Origin: Phyto melanocephala
Taxonomy: Eukaryota; Arthropoda; Insecta; Diptera; Rhinophoridae
Direction of reading: 5' to 3'
Assembly (NCBI GenBank): GCA_941918925.1
Contig: OW799236.1
Location: 75,668,465-75,732,464 of the forward strand
Length of the DNA: 64,000 nucleotides
The number at the start of each line of letters is the position of its first letter. The stretch's first letter is position 1. Below the pieces are notes generated by a model, which was given only the letters and a program-made list of their open reading frames with translations, was not told the DNA's origin and did no database searches. This document shows, piece after piece, positions 23,850-35,741 of the stretch. The position numbers and the translations under genes are program-made.

Positions 23850-24480
23850 GAAAGTATTTAAAGCTTTGTCATTCTATTTGTTATATCTACAATATTAATT
23901 TTCGACCCCAAAAAAGCTTACTGATTGGGGAATCGATTGAGATATGTCCGTCTGTCCATGTGTGTTTGTTACTATTTTTGAAATATATAAGTAGTATATA
24001 AGGGCTGTTTTCCAACAGGTTTGGACAAACCGGTCTCTAATCACCATAGTTGCAAAAGTTATTTAAAAAATAATAAATGTTTTGTTGGACCTCTCAACTT
24101 TATGTTAGGTTAGGCAGAACAGGCAGCTGTTGTGCAGCTCACTTGGGTCCATTATATTGATCCCTTTGTAATACCTGAATAGAAAAGTAAGAATAGAATA
24201 AAAAAGAGAGAAGAGAAGCAGACAAGTCTAGACTCTCTGGCGGGAATCGAACCCGCAACCCTCAAACTAACAGACCAGCACACTACTGGCTAGTCCACCG
24301 GAGCACCAACCCTTTAACTTTGGTGCCAAGGGTTTTAAGAAAAATGTTTTCCTAACCCTATCATATGGATATCGGATAAAAGGTCTTGAATATTGAATTT
24401 CGCTAAAATTGGATATGAAAGACGGGGTCTTAAATGATAAAATAGTAGCATAAACCATTAAATCTAAAATATGGGTTAAG
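23850..24480 (+). mobile_element. Decayed HINE split by a SINE
   Basis: Recognisable HINE blocks are TTTGTCATTCTATTTGT (23866-23882), TTTTCGACCCCA (23899-23910), a shortened GAATCGATTGAGAT (23930-23943) and TGTCCGTCTGTCCATG (23945-23960). After the SINE, a block related to the second HINE subtype continues (ATGGATATCGGATAAAAGG, 24365-24383). The terminal hairpin was not found, so the right limit is approximate. Confidence 0.5.
24104..24307 (-). mobile_element. tRNA-derived SINE, copy 1
   Basis: On the minus strand the element starts GGTGCTCCGGTGGACTAG (from 24307). It has an RNA polymerase III A-box-like segment (24281-24297) and a perfect B box GGTTCGATTCC (24243-24253) in a GCGGG/CCCGC T-arm. 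A roughly 120-bp body with TCTATTCTATTCTTACTTTT follows, and the tail is CTGCCTAACCTAAC (24104-24117). Imperfect target-like words lie on both sides (CTCTCAACTTT and CCCTTTAACTTT). Two other copies at 28705 and 62112 share the whole architecture, so this is a repeat family rather than a tRNA gene; there is no normal anticodon arm. Confidence 0.85.
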
Positions 24481-24489
24481 CTGTGATGT

Positions 24490-25800
24490 GTTCAATATAC
24501 CAATGTACATAATGGCAAAGGATGGTGCATAAAAATCAGAACTATTTAATATATTCAATACATCGTTATCACATATTGTTCGCTGGTTAAAGTGATCCTG
24601 AATTCACTGTAAGTAGGACATATCCCAATGAAATAGATAGTATTTCCGGTTTCTTGCATATAACAGGTTGTACATATACCGTCTGTGTTATTTTTGAATT
24701 TTAAATACCGCAGACCACTTTTGGCTTTATTAATTAGACTGTTGGCTCATTTGAAAAATTTGCAGTATGTCTTATGATTGTATTGACATCAAGTTTTTAT
24801 TAGTGATAATAAAATTGTGAGAAAGTCGCAAGGGCAGCAAAGTGATTAATATCTTTTGTTTTTAGGAGTCATATAATTTCTTTCCAAGACTCGCATAAAG
24901 GGACGTTGACATTATTAGGAGTAAAATGCAGTGAATTACATAGCTTTAATCCCTCTTTTGCCCACGATAGATTGAGTTCTATCACCTTTTCAGTCAATAT
25001 GCGTGGAAGTCTGTGTGGACTTAGAGATAATATTTTATTTCCAAATATAGTATGTAGTTTGGCGTCGTTGTAGGTAAGTAAACCATTTTTTTTCTGAAAA
25101 AACGGAAAACTTTTCGACATCGTCATATCTGTTGTATTCCCAAATTTGTGCAGCAAAAAACGGGATGAATCGAGCAAGCATTAAAGATTTCAGTTTTGTA
25201 AGCTTTTGATATTTTTGAACGATTAATATACTATGTGAATCAGATAGCTACCTTAGACATTGAAAGCATATTGTTCAGATATTTTTTAAACGTAGTTTGT
25301 AACAGAAATTGACACCAAGATACATATAACTATTAACGATTTCAATATTTTCGATATTATTTGCAATTCCCTATTTTAGATTTAACCAAATTAACTTTTA
25401 AGCTCTAAATTAAACAATATTTTTTGTAGTGCACCAATCGTTTCTTGCAAACTATTTGGAGTGTCTGATAAAATTACGATATCATCTGCCAACATTAATA
25501 TATTTACATTTACAACTGTTACTCCACTAGAAAGAATTTCGGATAAATTTTTTATATATAATGAAAACAGAACTGGTCTTAGAGTACAACCTTGTTTCAC
25601 CTCGCATTCCATAGGAAAATATTTATAAAATGTAAAACCATTCCAATTCCGGCTCTCATTGTTTTAATACGAGTGCATTAAAATTCTTATAAATTTGGAT
25701 GAAATTCGCTCTAATTTGTAAAACAGATTATTTCTCGGTATCATGTCAAGTGCGCAAGAAAAGTCCACGAAGAATGCATTAATTGTTTGTGCGTTAATTT
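24490..25800 (-). pseudogene. LINE ORF2 pseudogene of a second lineage (VKQGC/LADD type)
   Basis: On the minus strand the polymerase is recognisable in order. AFFVDFSCALDMIPRNNLFY (25710-25775) holds the first catalytic Asp. CEVKQGCTLRPVLFSLYIKN (25550-25610) is the GVKQGC-type palm motif. ILMLADDIVILSDTPNSLQE (25445-25505) is the catalytic LADD box. A long thumb/connection region follows (24869-25177, 102 open codons). The C-terminal part near 24640-24700 reads ICTTCYMQETGN and GICPTYSEFR, a Cys-rich knuckle. This family differs from the CR1/Jockey copies, which have GVPQGSHLG and YADD. Stops and frameshifts separate the blocks. Exact clade unassigned. Confidence 0.8.
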
Positions 25801-26134
25801 GTTTACATTGATAATTTTGACCAGATTAAATATGTTGTCCACAGTATACAGTTTGCCTGTATATATGTGTGTACATGGTATAATAATATGTGTTGGTTTT
25901 TTGTAATTGGTATATTTTATATGGTTATTTATGTGTATGTCAAGTTTTCGTTTGCATACTGTAAGTTGCACGAACATGATCACCCACAACAGGAAGGCAT
26001 GTCTGCATGATGATATGCCATGAATTATCAACAGAAAAAATTGTGAAAGTATAAATCTGTTTCACAAACAATATGTATGTATGCCTATAGTTGCCTATCT
26101 ACACTTTTGTGTATAACAAACAAGTCTTAATATT
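25801..26134. other. Probable 5' extension of the LINE, unassigned
   Basis: The minus-strand frame reaching 26031 is not recognisably polymerase beyond the AFFVDF block. Microsatellite-like TGTATGTATG words are present. Nothing else is supported. Confidence 0.35.
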
Positions 26135-26174
26135 ATTAAGATTTGTTACAGCCGAATATAACGCTCTTAATTGT
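26135..26174 (+). mobile_element. Solitary HINE 3' end
   Basis: AAGATTTGTTACAGCCGAAT followed by ATAACGCTCTTAATTG matches the hairpin-plus-terminus segment of the HINE family (GATTCGGC..GCCGAATATAGCGCTCTTACTTG) with several substitutions. The body could not be traced upstream. Confidence 0.5.
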
Positions 26175-27829
26175 TTGATTTTAGAACAAATTAGTAATTC
26201 ATATTTTAATTTTATTTAATTGGAAACTATGCGAGCTTGTTCCATTAAAAAAAGGCTCTTAAAAAAATTATTACTAATATTACTTCAGGTAGTCGAGTCA
26301 TAGTCTAGAATTAAACAACTGGTTTTTGAGTCAGGTAAAAAGTTTAGCTTTTTGTGAATAAAACAACAAACAAATTATTGAAGTTTCTAAAGATTAATAC
26401 CACATACAAGTATCAGCAAGATATGACTGCTTCAAAAAGATGATTTCAATAACAGAGACATCGTTCAATCAACGTCCCTAGTCACAAGATTTCAGAAAGT
26501 AAAAATTTTTGTGGCCGAAATATGAATAACGAACTTAAATAGAACCTTGCCACCAAAGATAAAAGATATAACAAAACTTTATCACTGTGAAAGCAAAAAG
26601 TTATTGTATTATAAATTAAAAGTTTTAAAAATTAAAATAAGTCATGAAGACACTCATCAAATCTGAAATATATATTGTGACTACGTTTCCGTTTTACTAC
26701 GTTTTTGCTATCAATATGAAAATTTTTTTATACTGGTGAATACTTGATATTAAAACCTCAAATTACAAACAACATCAATAATAAAGCTATTCACGTTAAC
26801 GGTTTAGGTCTTGCGAATATAGAAACAAAAATTTTCTTGGAACATAACAACAACAATGTTTAAAAGTGCTCAAATTATAGGCAAAAAAATCGGAAACTAC
26901 TTCTATCAGACTTACATCACGCACACAACAATTGAAATAACTAAAATATCTAATTTTTCTCAAGTGTAATATTTCCTTGTTAACTCACCATATGTATATT
27001 TTTCTATGTTTTTTATAAGTAGTTAAATTTTGTTCACCACTAAAATTACAACTCTATTTCTGTTCACATACTTTAATTTCAACCCCTAAAAAATCTCAAA
27101 CACAAGGGACAATGAACTTTATTTTAGATAACAGCAACAAATGTTCAATGTAATGAATTATTTTTTATAGCCACCACTGAAGAGAGACCTAGTGGATATA
27201 TTCGTCTTTTTTATAAAAGTTTATTGCTTAGTTTATTATTATTTGGAACATACTTGTACTATAAATTAAAAATTAGTTAAATTATTTAAAAAAAGGAATT
27301 GGTGGTGGGTATTTAAAATTCGGCATAGTCAAATATATTGCGTTTACTTATTTTTAGCTCTTATGCGCATGCCCTGCAAACGTCAGTTTAGTTTTGATTC
27401 ATCATTATCGGCATTTACCATCGTCGTCAACATGAGTTTATTTTTGCAAAATATTGAAAAGAAATTAAAATCACATATAAAAAATCTTAAGAAAAAACTT
27501 ATGGCCAATAACAATAACAAATATATAAAATTAACATAAATTAAATTATAAAACATCTGGCAGTAGTATAAAGACAATGTTTAAATGCTAATAAGCAAAA
27601 ACCAGTGTGTATGTTAATATAAGACAAGTAATCCAGTTAATGAGTGTTTTTATTTTTTGTGGTTGTTGGTGGATTTAAACGGAAGGAAGTTTAATTGTTT
27701 TAAGTGTATAAGGCAAATTTGTCTTCTGAGACTTCTTAAGAGAAAACAAAAAAACATTCAAATGTAAAAGAAATTATCCTATTTAATTGCAAAATTTAGT
27801 TTATGTGTTTGTGTGTAGACTTTGTAATC
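26175..27829. other. No supported gene; worn HINE end at 27307-27352
   Basis: AT-rich DNA. GGGTATTTAAAATTCGGCAT, then AGTCAAATATATTGCG and TTTACTT (27307-27352), is a worn HINE 3' terminus on the plus strand. Other frames (for example 27383-27577 minus) are low-complexity chance openings. Confidence 0.45.
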
Positions 27830-28245
27830 CCTGATAATACTGGGATATGGCGTCCATTCTAGCTTAAATGGACTACTTACATCATGGTCCTATGTAATGC
27901 AATCATGGACCATATCATTTTCAAACAATAGTTTGTAGTTAAACGGCAAGTGTTCGTGTTTTAACGATTATGTATAGCATTTTACAGCGGTCATGTAGGT
28001 GTTCCATCGAGTAGTGACAAAGAGTTGTTTTGATGGTTATACGCCCTAGGACATCGTAATGTTTAATTCGACCACGTTTCCTCCATACATTTGATTGACA
28101 TTTGGATTAGTCCTGGTCCATTACGGAGAATACAATACATGTGCTTATGGACTCGTCACGTTATCTGCAGGGGCCGATACCTTCACTCATTGTACAGTTG
28201 GATATTGGACATTTGACCGTACCGTGCAATATTCAAATACGCAAA
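27830..28245 (+). pseudogene. LINE RNase H domain relic
   Basis: This patch is GC-richer than its surroundings. In one plus-strand frame from about 27980 it reads FYSGHVGVPSSSDKE, stop, then RNV, stop, FDHVSSIHLIDIWISPGP and CRGRYLHSLYSWILDI. GHVGVPxxxDKE fits the last RNase H active-site motif of LINE ORF2 proteins (W-PGH-GI-GNE-AD), and the following W...RGRYLHS...P pattern is the usual linker. Three in-frame stops mark it as dead. The assignment rests on this pattern alone; the block upstream (27830-27980) was not resolved. Confidence 0.45.
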
Positions 28246-28704
28246 AAAAAAATTATTTAAATTTTGTCTTTTATATTTGGTATTTGCAGTCGGATATTAA
28301 TTGTTGTTTTATCTCGTAAAAAAATTTCGCAGCACAGAAGATAATAGGGCATCGCAGTACTTTCTTAGCAAAAGTATAAGGACTTTTTTGGCAGTTTTCG
28401 GTAGGAACTGAGATGTAATGGATAACTACTTGAGACAAAAACTTTATTGTTTCACACTTCAATATTCTACTGTAAATCTAAGAAATAAATGAAAAATAAT
28501 CATTCGGAAAAATGAAATTGTTGGTTGAAATTGCTTGCAAAAATAATTTCTATTCAGAAACGTGTACGCACTTTTTTACTTGTAAGTTGGAAAGCTCTAT
28601 AGATATTGCAGGACTTAAGGAAAAGGGAAATTTGTTCAAACATTTTAAATAATTCGAGTTTTGAAAGTAATTAGATTTTTAAGTGAATAAGATAACATAG
28701 GAGT

Positions 28705-28869
28705 GTGCCCCGGTGGACTAGTCAGTAGTGTGCTGGTCTGCTAGTTTGGGGGTTGCGGGTTCGTTTCCTGCCAGAGACTCTGGACTTGTCTGCTTCTCTT
28801 CTCTCTTTTCTATTCTATTCTTACTTTTCTATTTAGCTGCACAACAGCTGCCTGTTCTACCTAACCTAG
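28705..28869 (+). mobile_element. tRNA-derived SINE, copy 2, internally deleted
   Basis: Same architecture as the copies at 24104 and 62112: GTGCCCCGGTGGACTAGTCA at the 5' end, a T-arm with a mutated B box (GGTTCGTTTCC, 28761-28771), the TTCTCTCTTTTCTATTCT body and the tail CCTGTTCTACCTAACCTA. About 40 bp between TTTTCTATT and AGCTGCACA, present in the other two copies, are missing. Confidence 0.85.
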
Positions 28870-29048
28870 GTAACTTGTAGATGATTTTGATTTTTTATGA
28901 AATTTTTATTTTAACAGTTTATACTTATATAGAAAAAATAATTTTCCTTATGTATACTAAAAGTAAAACTGTTAAAAAATGGTATCTATTTATACCTGAT
29001 ATAATCTTTTTTTAAATTGTGCTCGTGAACATAATGTTGCTGTGCAAA

Positions 29049-29780
29049 TAGGTTAGGGTTTAAAGAGGGACATATGCCTAATTGACTTGTTGTACGCTCT
29101 AACGAAATGTAAAATTCCTCTGCTGAATCATATAAAAAACTCAACTTATATATCGGCTAAGTCAAGAACCCAGTCCCTTTAGTGTATATCGTAAGGGATT
29201 TAAAAATTCGGTATAGTATCCATGCTCCTAAACTCAGTACATTGAAAAAAGGTAGTGTTCTGAAGTCTCCTTTTTGCATACTCTTTATATCAGTTTATCT
29301 AACAGTCCTATGCGAGCTAGATGAATTTTTATTTCAATGTGACCTGTTATTGAACTAGTTAATTTCTGAATCTCCTTCGATTTCTCAAAATTTGGGCTAT
29401 ATTATGCTCGGCTTATTACCGATATCAGTAGTCTGCCACCTGCAGATGTGTTCTTTCGTCGCCCAAAATTTAAGTTCATTTTTAAATCTCTGAAAAGGTT
29501 TAGAGTTCTCAAAATATTAAATAATTATTGCATTTTGTATATATTGTCGTTTTCTTTGTTTCAAATTATGTCGTGATGGTTAATTACCCATATTATGTCT
29601 AGACATTCACAATTTACTCTAACATTGCAGGACATTCCAAAATAAAACTTTTTCGTCTTGAAAACTGATTGGATATTAATAAAGATACGAATCGGAGCTT
29701 CCTTATCAGCCTGCTTCATTCATTTAATGCTATTACAAAGTTGCCACAATCTCTCCCTGGAAAACAGTATTATTTATGAT
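29049..29780 (-). pseudogene. RNase H LINE 3' part, antisense
   Basis: This is an antisense LINE relic related to the one at 48790-49560. Shared landmarks are the 3' end with TAGGTTAGGG next to GAGGGACA and TATGCCTAA (29049-29085), GTACGCTCTAACGAAATG (29092-29109), the knuckle region around 29235-29345 (minus-strand ITGHIEI, then a Cys-containing segment), and the RNase H segment at 29560-29700 with the block AAAGATACGAATCGGAGCTT (29681-29700). All frames are interrupted. The family probably belongs to the I/R1/LOA group because it has an RNase H plus terminal knuckle; this is inference from motif order. Confidence 0.6.
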
Positions 29781-30540
29781 CTATTTAGTTGTGGCTTATG
29801 AATTTGCTTTTAGTCTTCGGACTACAAAAATTATTAGTTTCCAATGATGACAATAGAATGCATCATCTAATAAATACAGCAGCAATAATTTCAATATATT
29901 TTATTCATAAAATCTGGTTTTCTGTGATATTTTAGCGCCAATTTAAAAAAAAGTGTGAAATTAACCTTTAAACGAATTTAAAGTTTTTATTAGTTTGTGC
30001 TTTAGTCTATTAACAGATATATATTATAATATGTTGAGAGGCAGTCTTAAACACAGACACACTATTGTCTTTAATTTTTTTACATTTTTAAATAAATAAT
30101 TTTTTTCACTTCTATTGAATGCTTAAAGCCTTTTAGGCAAAAAAATCGTCAGGTATCCTAAACACTTATGTCATGTTTTTTTCTTCTTTGTAAGTGACTT
30201 GCAAAATCGTTGTTAAATTTATACACTGAAAAAATCGCTGCAGCATTTAATAACAAATAAATATCATAGTCATTTCTTTCGTAGAATATAAAAAAGTTTT
30301 GTTTTTATAACGAAACAAATAATTTCAAAGCGTTTAAAAACTGAGAAATATAATCAAATTCATTTAGCTAAAAAAAAAGCCTGTGAGTTTATCACCGATC
30401 AACAAATGCTGACGGTAAAATCGTAGCTGGTTTCGAAATTGTATCTCACTCGGCTATCGCCGGCAAAAATATACTTTTCCAGATTAATCTTTCACAATCA
30501 CAATTAAATTGGCTTAGAGAGAAAATAAGAAAAAATAATT
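29781..30540. other. No supported gene
   Basis: AT-rich DNA without recognisable coding or repeat ends. Confidence 0.5.
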
Positions 30541-33272
30541 AAAAGTGCCATATTCATATTCATATTCGGGCCACATCTAACAATACCCTTCACCATTACG
30601 TACATAGGTATAATGACCTTATCGTCATACAGCTGCTTCAATTACCTTTAACTTCTTGTTATATTATTTCAGATGCCATCCTTGACTTTGAATTTTTACA
30701 TGTTTAACTGTGTTCTACTAGTCAAGCCTCCCATATTAAACCCAAGCTATTAACGTTAGAAACATAAAAATTGTCCGCTATTTTGTTGACTTTACACTTT
30801 TTCACAGTTTACGGTATTCTACTGGTCAGTGTCGGTTGAAGGGAAATCAGCTGTTATTACTATATTTAACCAATATATCAATAATATTATTTAAAACGTC
30901 ATCTTGAATTTTAACTTTTATTTATTTATTCAATTTAATCAACATAATAAAATTTACAGTTGAGCAACATTTTTAATTTAATTACAAAAATAAAGAAAAA
31001 TAAAAACAACATTAAAAGTATGCATTTAAGTTGAAAACCCATATCAGCTTTCCTCTAGTTACATCACCGTTATTAGAAAGTCGATGTGTACATAGAACTT
31101 ATTTACCTCAGCACAAATTCTTCTAAATGGATCAAAGTTAATGTAGTTTGATCGTGAAACTTTATATATAAAACGGTTCATAAGATCTGAGCTGCCTATT
31201 AGGAACATTGATGCATATTTTATGTCGAAGATATGTAGAATCAATTTTGCCTTGAATTAGATTTATGACAAATGCAATATTGGAAACAATTCTTCGGCTT
31301 TGTAACGTTGGGAGCGCAATGAGTAGTCAACGACTACGGTATGACGGTAAGTTTGTATTAAGATTCCAACGAAGGTAACGAAGGCAGAACAGCAAAAATT
31401 GTTTTTGGACTGATTCAAGTTTTTGAATATAAACATCATATTGGGGATCCCAAATTACTGATCCATATTCCAGTAAAGGTCTTACCAATGACGTGAATAA
31501 ATTTCTGGTTATATAAGGATCATTAAATTCCTTAGCCCAACGCTTTATGAAACTTAATACCCCATAAGCTTTATTTACTGTCATTATTACATGTGAGTTG
31601 AAATTAATTTTTACATCAAAGAGAATTCCAAGATCTAAAAACGAATCAACAACATTCAAATTAGAGCCATTTAGAGAGTAAACATTTGAAATCGGTGAAT
31701 ATCTGCAGAAAGTCATAGATTTGCATTTTGTTAAATTCAATTCCATAAGATTTACCGTACACCAATTAAAAAAATTATTTAAATCAGCTTGGAGATAAAA
31801 ACTGTCGTCAACAGTTCTAATCCATGAATAAAGTTTAACATCATCAGCAAACATTAAAATATTGCTGTATTGAATAGCCTTTGGAAGATCATTTATAAGC
31901 AATAAAAATAAGATGGGGCCGAGGTGACTTCCCTGAGGAACTCCGGAAGTTACTTCAATATGTTTTGATATACAGTCATTATAAAAAACACATTGTCTCC
32001 GATCCTTTAAATAAGAACTAATCCATTTTAAAAGGTTAACCGGAAACCCTAATTTTTTTAGCTTCACTAACAATAAATCATGGTTAACCTTATCGAAGGC
32101 TTTACTGAAATCAGTATAGACTACATCAGTTTGGTTACCATTACAAAATCCTGTATTGATGAAGGACGTCAGTTCCATTAGGTTTGTGGATGTTACTGTA
32201 TTTTACAGATGCCATTATTGAGGGGGTTGAAGGGGTATATTTTTAAATACCAGATTTGACCCATATATAAATTAGTTTTATGTCGTCTTGTAGTGGCGGC
32301 CATCCTTAATTTTAATTTTTTTATAATGAAATGTATTTTGATAGCCAAGCCTTTGTATATGATACCAATGTTAATCCTCTCTATTATCTACAACAAAATT
32401 GATTTTTGTTTGTCAACTTTAGGAAAATCAGCAAAGCAGTTATATTTTGGTGCTTATTCAGTTTTTTATTTTGTTTCAAACCGATTTGTAGGTTTTCTTC
32501 ACAAAGCATTTTCGAGACAATTGCTTGAACCCTGAAATTACTAACGTGTTTAAATATTAATTACGAGCTTGAGAAACTCAACGTATTAAAAAATATATTT
32601 TTACGAATAATTTTTGCCTATAACTTTGCCGAGTAGTGAACTATTTCTCCAAAATTTATTAAGAATAGCCCTAAGAGCGTATCATAATAAAAATTAATAA
32701 CATAAGTGTCTATAACACTATGTAACAAGCAAAAATAATTTTACAATAAAAAATTTTTTTTACGACTTTTTCCTCGATAACTCCAAAACTGATGGCTAGA
32801 TAAGAAAATGATATTGAAACAATTTAAAGCTGCTGTAAGTTAAAGTTTTCAGACGGATTGTTTAACAAAATCGAGTAAGTCGTTCTAAAGTTACGACAAG
32901 ATGTATGGAGCAGCCTCTTCAAAAATCTCAAATTTAAAAAAAAAATTTTTAGAAAAAAACCATAGAATTTGAAATTATGATGATGGGAAAATAATTTGTT
33001 GCATAGTGTAATTTATTCGAGGGTTGACATATGTTGAATTTTGAGTTAAAAGTATTGGAGACAGTCGTACTTATTTGCTCATATCTCAGAAAGTTATAAA
33101 GCTATTATGCTGGTTTTCAACAAAGGTCTTTGTTAAGTGAGTGTGTTATTAAAGGTGATTTCAACCAATTCTTCCCTATTCATAAGTTCTATGGAATCGG
33201 AAATGCGTATTGTAGAAATTACAAACGGAATGGCAAAGCTATATATACCCTTGGCATCAAAGGTGAAGGGAA
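30541..33272 (-). mobile_element. Long HINE, antisense, split by a LINE
   Basis: The left limit (3' end of the element) is a worn AGTGCCATATTCATATTCAT block followed by ATTCGGGCC and CAATACCCTTCACC (30541-30590). The right limit (5' end) is a typical HINE start in antisense: GAATCGGAAATGCGTATTG (33195-33213), AAATTACAAACGGAATGGCA (33217-33236) and TATATACCCTTGGCATC (33241-33260), ending GTGAAGGG (33263-33270). Without the nested LINE (30919-32198) the element is about 1.45 kb, so it belongs to a longer subtype with the CTTGTAGTGGCGGCCATC block (32291-32308) also seen at 34910-34925. No Rep/helicase motifs were seen. Confidence 0.6.
30919..32198 (-). pseudogene. Best-preserved CR1/Jockey-group LINE reverse transcriptase, 5' truncated
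   Basis: A 283-codon open frame (31327-32178, and open a little further upstream to about 32198) encodes most of a LINE reverse transcriptase. Seen: YTDFSKAFDKVNHDLL with the first catalytic Asp (residue 23), SGVPQGSHLGPILF (78-91), the FADDVK active-site box (Asp112, Asp113), and the thumb segment RWAKEFN...LVRPLLEYGSVIW. All three catalytic Asp are present. The N-terminal endonuclease and the first part of the polymerase are absent, so the copy is 5' truncated as usual for LINEs. The methionine is internal, not a start. The 3' end carries a tail of TTTA repeats (plus strand, 30919-30930). Flanks ATTTTAAC (about 30909) and ATTTTACA (about 32199) suggest a short target duplication. It sits in a HINE and is therefore younger than it. 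Confidence 0.85.
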
Positions 33273-33732
33273 TAATGATCAAAGTATTTGCAATAAATTC
33301 AATGCATTTCTTTTTATAAAATCAAACAATTTACTTTTTATATCTACAAAATTTATATAAAATACGGTGTGTTTTTGTAAATAAACGAATTTCAATATTA
33401 TTAAGTACTAAATTGAAAAGCAATTTTCACAATTTTTTTTTTATATTAAAAGGTATTAAGCAACAAATAAAAAGCTGTTTTGCAAAACAAAATAGTACTT
33501 TCGCAAGTAAAAAGAAATTTATTTGTAAGATTTCTTTTTAATTTTATTTTGTGGTGCAAAATCCAAAGTTATTTCGTACAATGTACGTTATTTTTCGTTT
33601 ATAATTCCGTATACTTACTACAATATCATTAACTTATAAAGGTTCTTTTTAGTCTGCTACGAAACCTTTGAGAAAAACAGAAATTCCCAAAAAATTAAGA
33701 CAGACAAACACGTGTAAAAGTAATAAATACTT
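33273..33732. other. No supported gene
   Basis: AT-rich DNA between the HINE at 30541-33272 and a TIR element. Confidence 0.5.
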
Positions 33733-34158
33733 CCCATCTGACCAGAAAATTCTCTAATAATTTATTGAAATTTATGAATAAACTTCTTTGGCAGTATTAA
33801 GTTTTTGATGCTGACATCATTATTATATTTAGGCGAAAACAATATCGTCTTCCTTCTTTTTTCGTTTTTTTTTTTTTGCTAAAAAAATATGAAAAAAATT
33901 CCAAACATATTAAGATTTTATTGCGTCGCTCCTGAGCAATTTGTTGAACATTCTTTTAAAACTAAGAATGCTTTCGCCAACTAAAAGTTTTTGTTACTCG
34001 GACCAGTATTGAATGTTTTGCTTCTGAAATATTTTTATTTGTATCACACTGTAATGAAAAAAAAAAAGAAATATTTCACAATATTAAAAGAAAAAGCAAA
34101 TTGAGAATTATTTACTTTTGCAAAGTATCAATCATATTCAGAAATTTGGTCAGATGGG
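33733..34158. mobile_element. 426-bp TIR element (CCCATCTGACCA ends)
   Basis: The left end CCCATCTGACCAGAAAATTC (33733-33752) is matched by an inverted right end that reads CCCATCTGACCAAATTTCTG from 34158 backwards: 12 identical bases, then imperfect similarity. There is no coding capacity. No clear target duplication is visible, so the superfamily stays open. Confidence 0.6.
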
Positions 34159-34388
34159 TTAGCAAATCTCTAAGTGTTGTTTTCTAAATTCAAAATTAAA
34201 ATCATTAATAAACCACCAATAATTTAGCAGACAATAACAAAACCGACAAAAAAAGTCATTAATTCTGCTGTTAGTTGGGTTTTTAGCGCCAAATTTTTTT
34301 AGTAAATTTTATTATTTTCGAAAGCAGGTTTTGTAATACAAATTCTTAATTCTTTATAATGAATGAATCGAAATTAAAAATAAAAAAA

Positions 34389-35741
34389 CAACTTAATCTT
34401 ATATATTTAGCCGTGTTGGATCTTATAATACCCTTTTACTCTTGCACAAAGGTATAACGTTTATATCCTAGCTAAACCTAGATTTCAGATTTTATATTAT
34501 ATACCATTTTGCTTTACTATTACTGGGGCTATATTTGTTTTGAATTTTTACTTAATTAACTGTTAAGCCCTTTAATGAGATACAAATATTGATTGGGTTA
34601 AGAAAAAAATTTTCCGCCATTTTGTTTCAGATGCCGTCATGGAGTCAAACACATTTTCATAGCTTACTGTATCCTTCTGGACAAGCCCTTTCATTTGTCG
34701 CCAATATTATGGGGTTTGAAGGGTACAAAGAAGTTACTACTTACTTTCGCCATTTGATTTTGGATGCCATCTTGGATGCAAAACTTTTTCATAACCTACC
34801 TCTTTCAAGCCCTTTCATTTAATAGCAATATTGAGGTGGTTGAAGGGGTTACATTTTTTTGATACTAGATTTGACTCACTTTAAGTTTATTGTACGCCAT
34901 TTTGTAGTAACGGCCATCGTGGATCTTACCTTTTGTCATAGTGCATTACACTTTGCTCGTCAAGTCCTTTCATTTAATATCGATATTAATTCTATCGGTT
35001 TTCTAGAAGCTGAAAAAAATTCGACTTTCCTTTGAACCCAAGAAGTTGCTTTTGTTGCTAGTTTCTAACCGAATTGTTAGTTTTTTCGCAGGAATCATTT
35101 TAAATACAACGACTTGCTATTTGTTGTCTTTAGCATTTTTAAAAGTTATTTAGGAGTTTAAGAATTCTGATGCAATTATAGGAAATAAATATTTTTTTAA
35201 ACAATTTTTGCCTTTCACTTTTCCAATTAGTGACAGATGTGTCAAAAATTTTCTAGAATATCTCTAGCATCTTGTTTTATAATTACATGGTGCTATTGTT
35301 ACAAAAACGTATTTAGAAAATACATAGTTTATTTGAACTTTTGATTTAATTTTTTATTACTTTTATATTTTTTTATTTAATTTTTTTTTGTCGATATCTT
35401 TTTCTGTAATTGACCAATTGAACAAAGATTTTCGGTAAATATTGCCAAGACTACATTACATACTTTATATATACGTAACAAACGTTGTAAAAACTTCCAT
35501 AGGTTAAAAAATAGAGGCCATCGTGTTCTTAACTCATATCTCAACTCGTAATATACCCACAATACTGATTTTCAATAGCAACGTTCTCGAGAGCATATCT
35601 GTTAAATTCATATCATTTAATAGCCTGAAGTAAAGATTTCAACATCTATAACTATTTATAGGATCTAAAATGAATATTGTGGAAAATACAAACTAAATGA
35701 TAAACTTATCTATACCCTTTTACATCTAGTGTGAAGGATAT
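34389..35741 (-). mobile_element. HINE, long subtype, antisense
   Basis: The left limit is a worn 3' terminus CAACTTAATCTTATATATTT followed by AGCCGTGTTGGATC and ATAATACCCTT (34389-34435). The right limit is a 5' end with AATGAATATTGTGGAAAATAC (35670-35690 region) and TATACCCTTTTACATC (35711-35726), ending GTGAAGGATA (35731-35740). Inside are the ATGCCGTCATGGAG and ATGCCATCTTGGATG blocks and repeated AAGCCCTTTCATTT words (34682-34695 and 34808-34821), the reverse complement of the GGGCTTGAC-linked block of the second subtype. Confidence 0.6.

Noticed and set aside
24226..24307. A tRNA gene on the minus strand (also 28705 and 62112)
   Set aside because: The B box and T-arm are good, but there is no proper anticodon arm and the same sequence continues into a shared body and tail in three places; it is a SINE.
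29180..29222. A further HINE 3' end inside the LINE relic at 29049-29780
   Set aside because: GGGATTTAAAAATTCGG resembles it, but the hairpin and terminus are not convincing.
31327..32178. A 283-residue protein as a host gene
   Set aside because: It is a LINE reverse transcriptase fragment with no own start and truncated at its 5' side.
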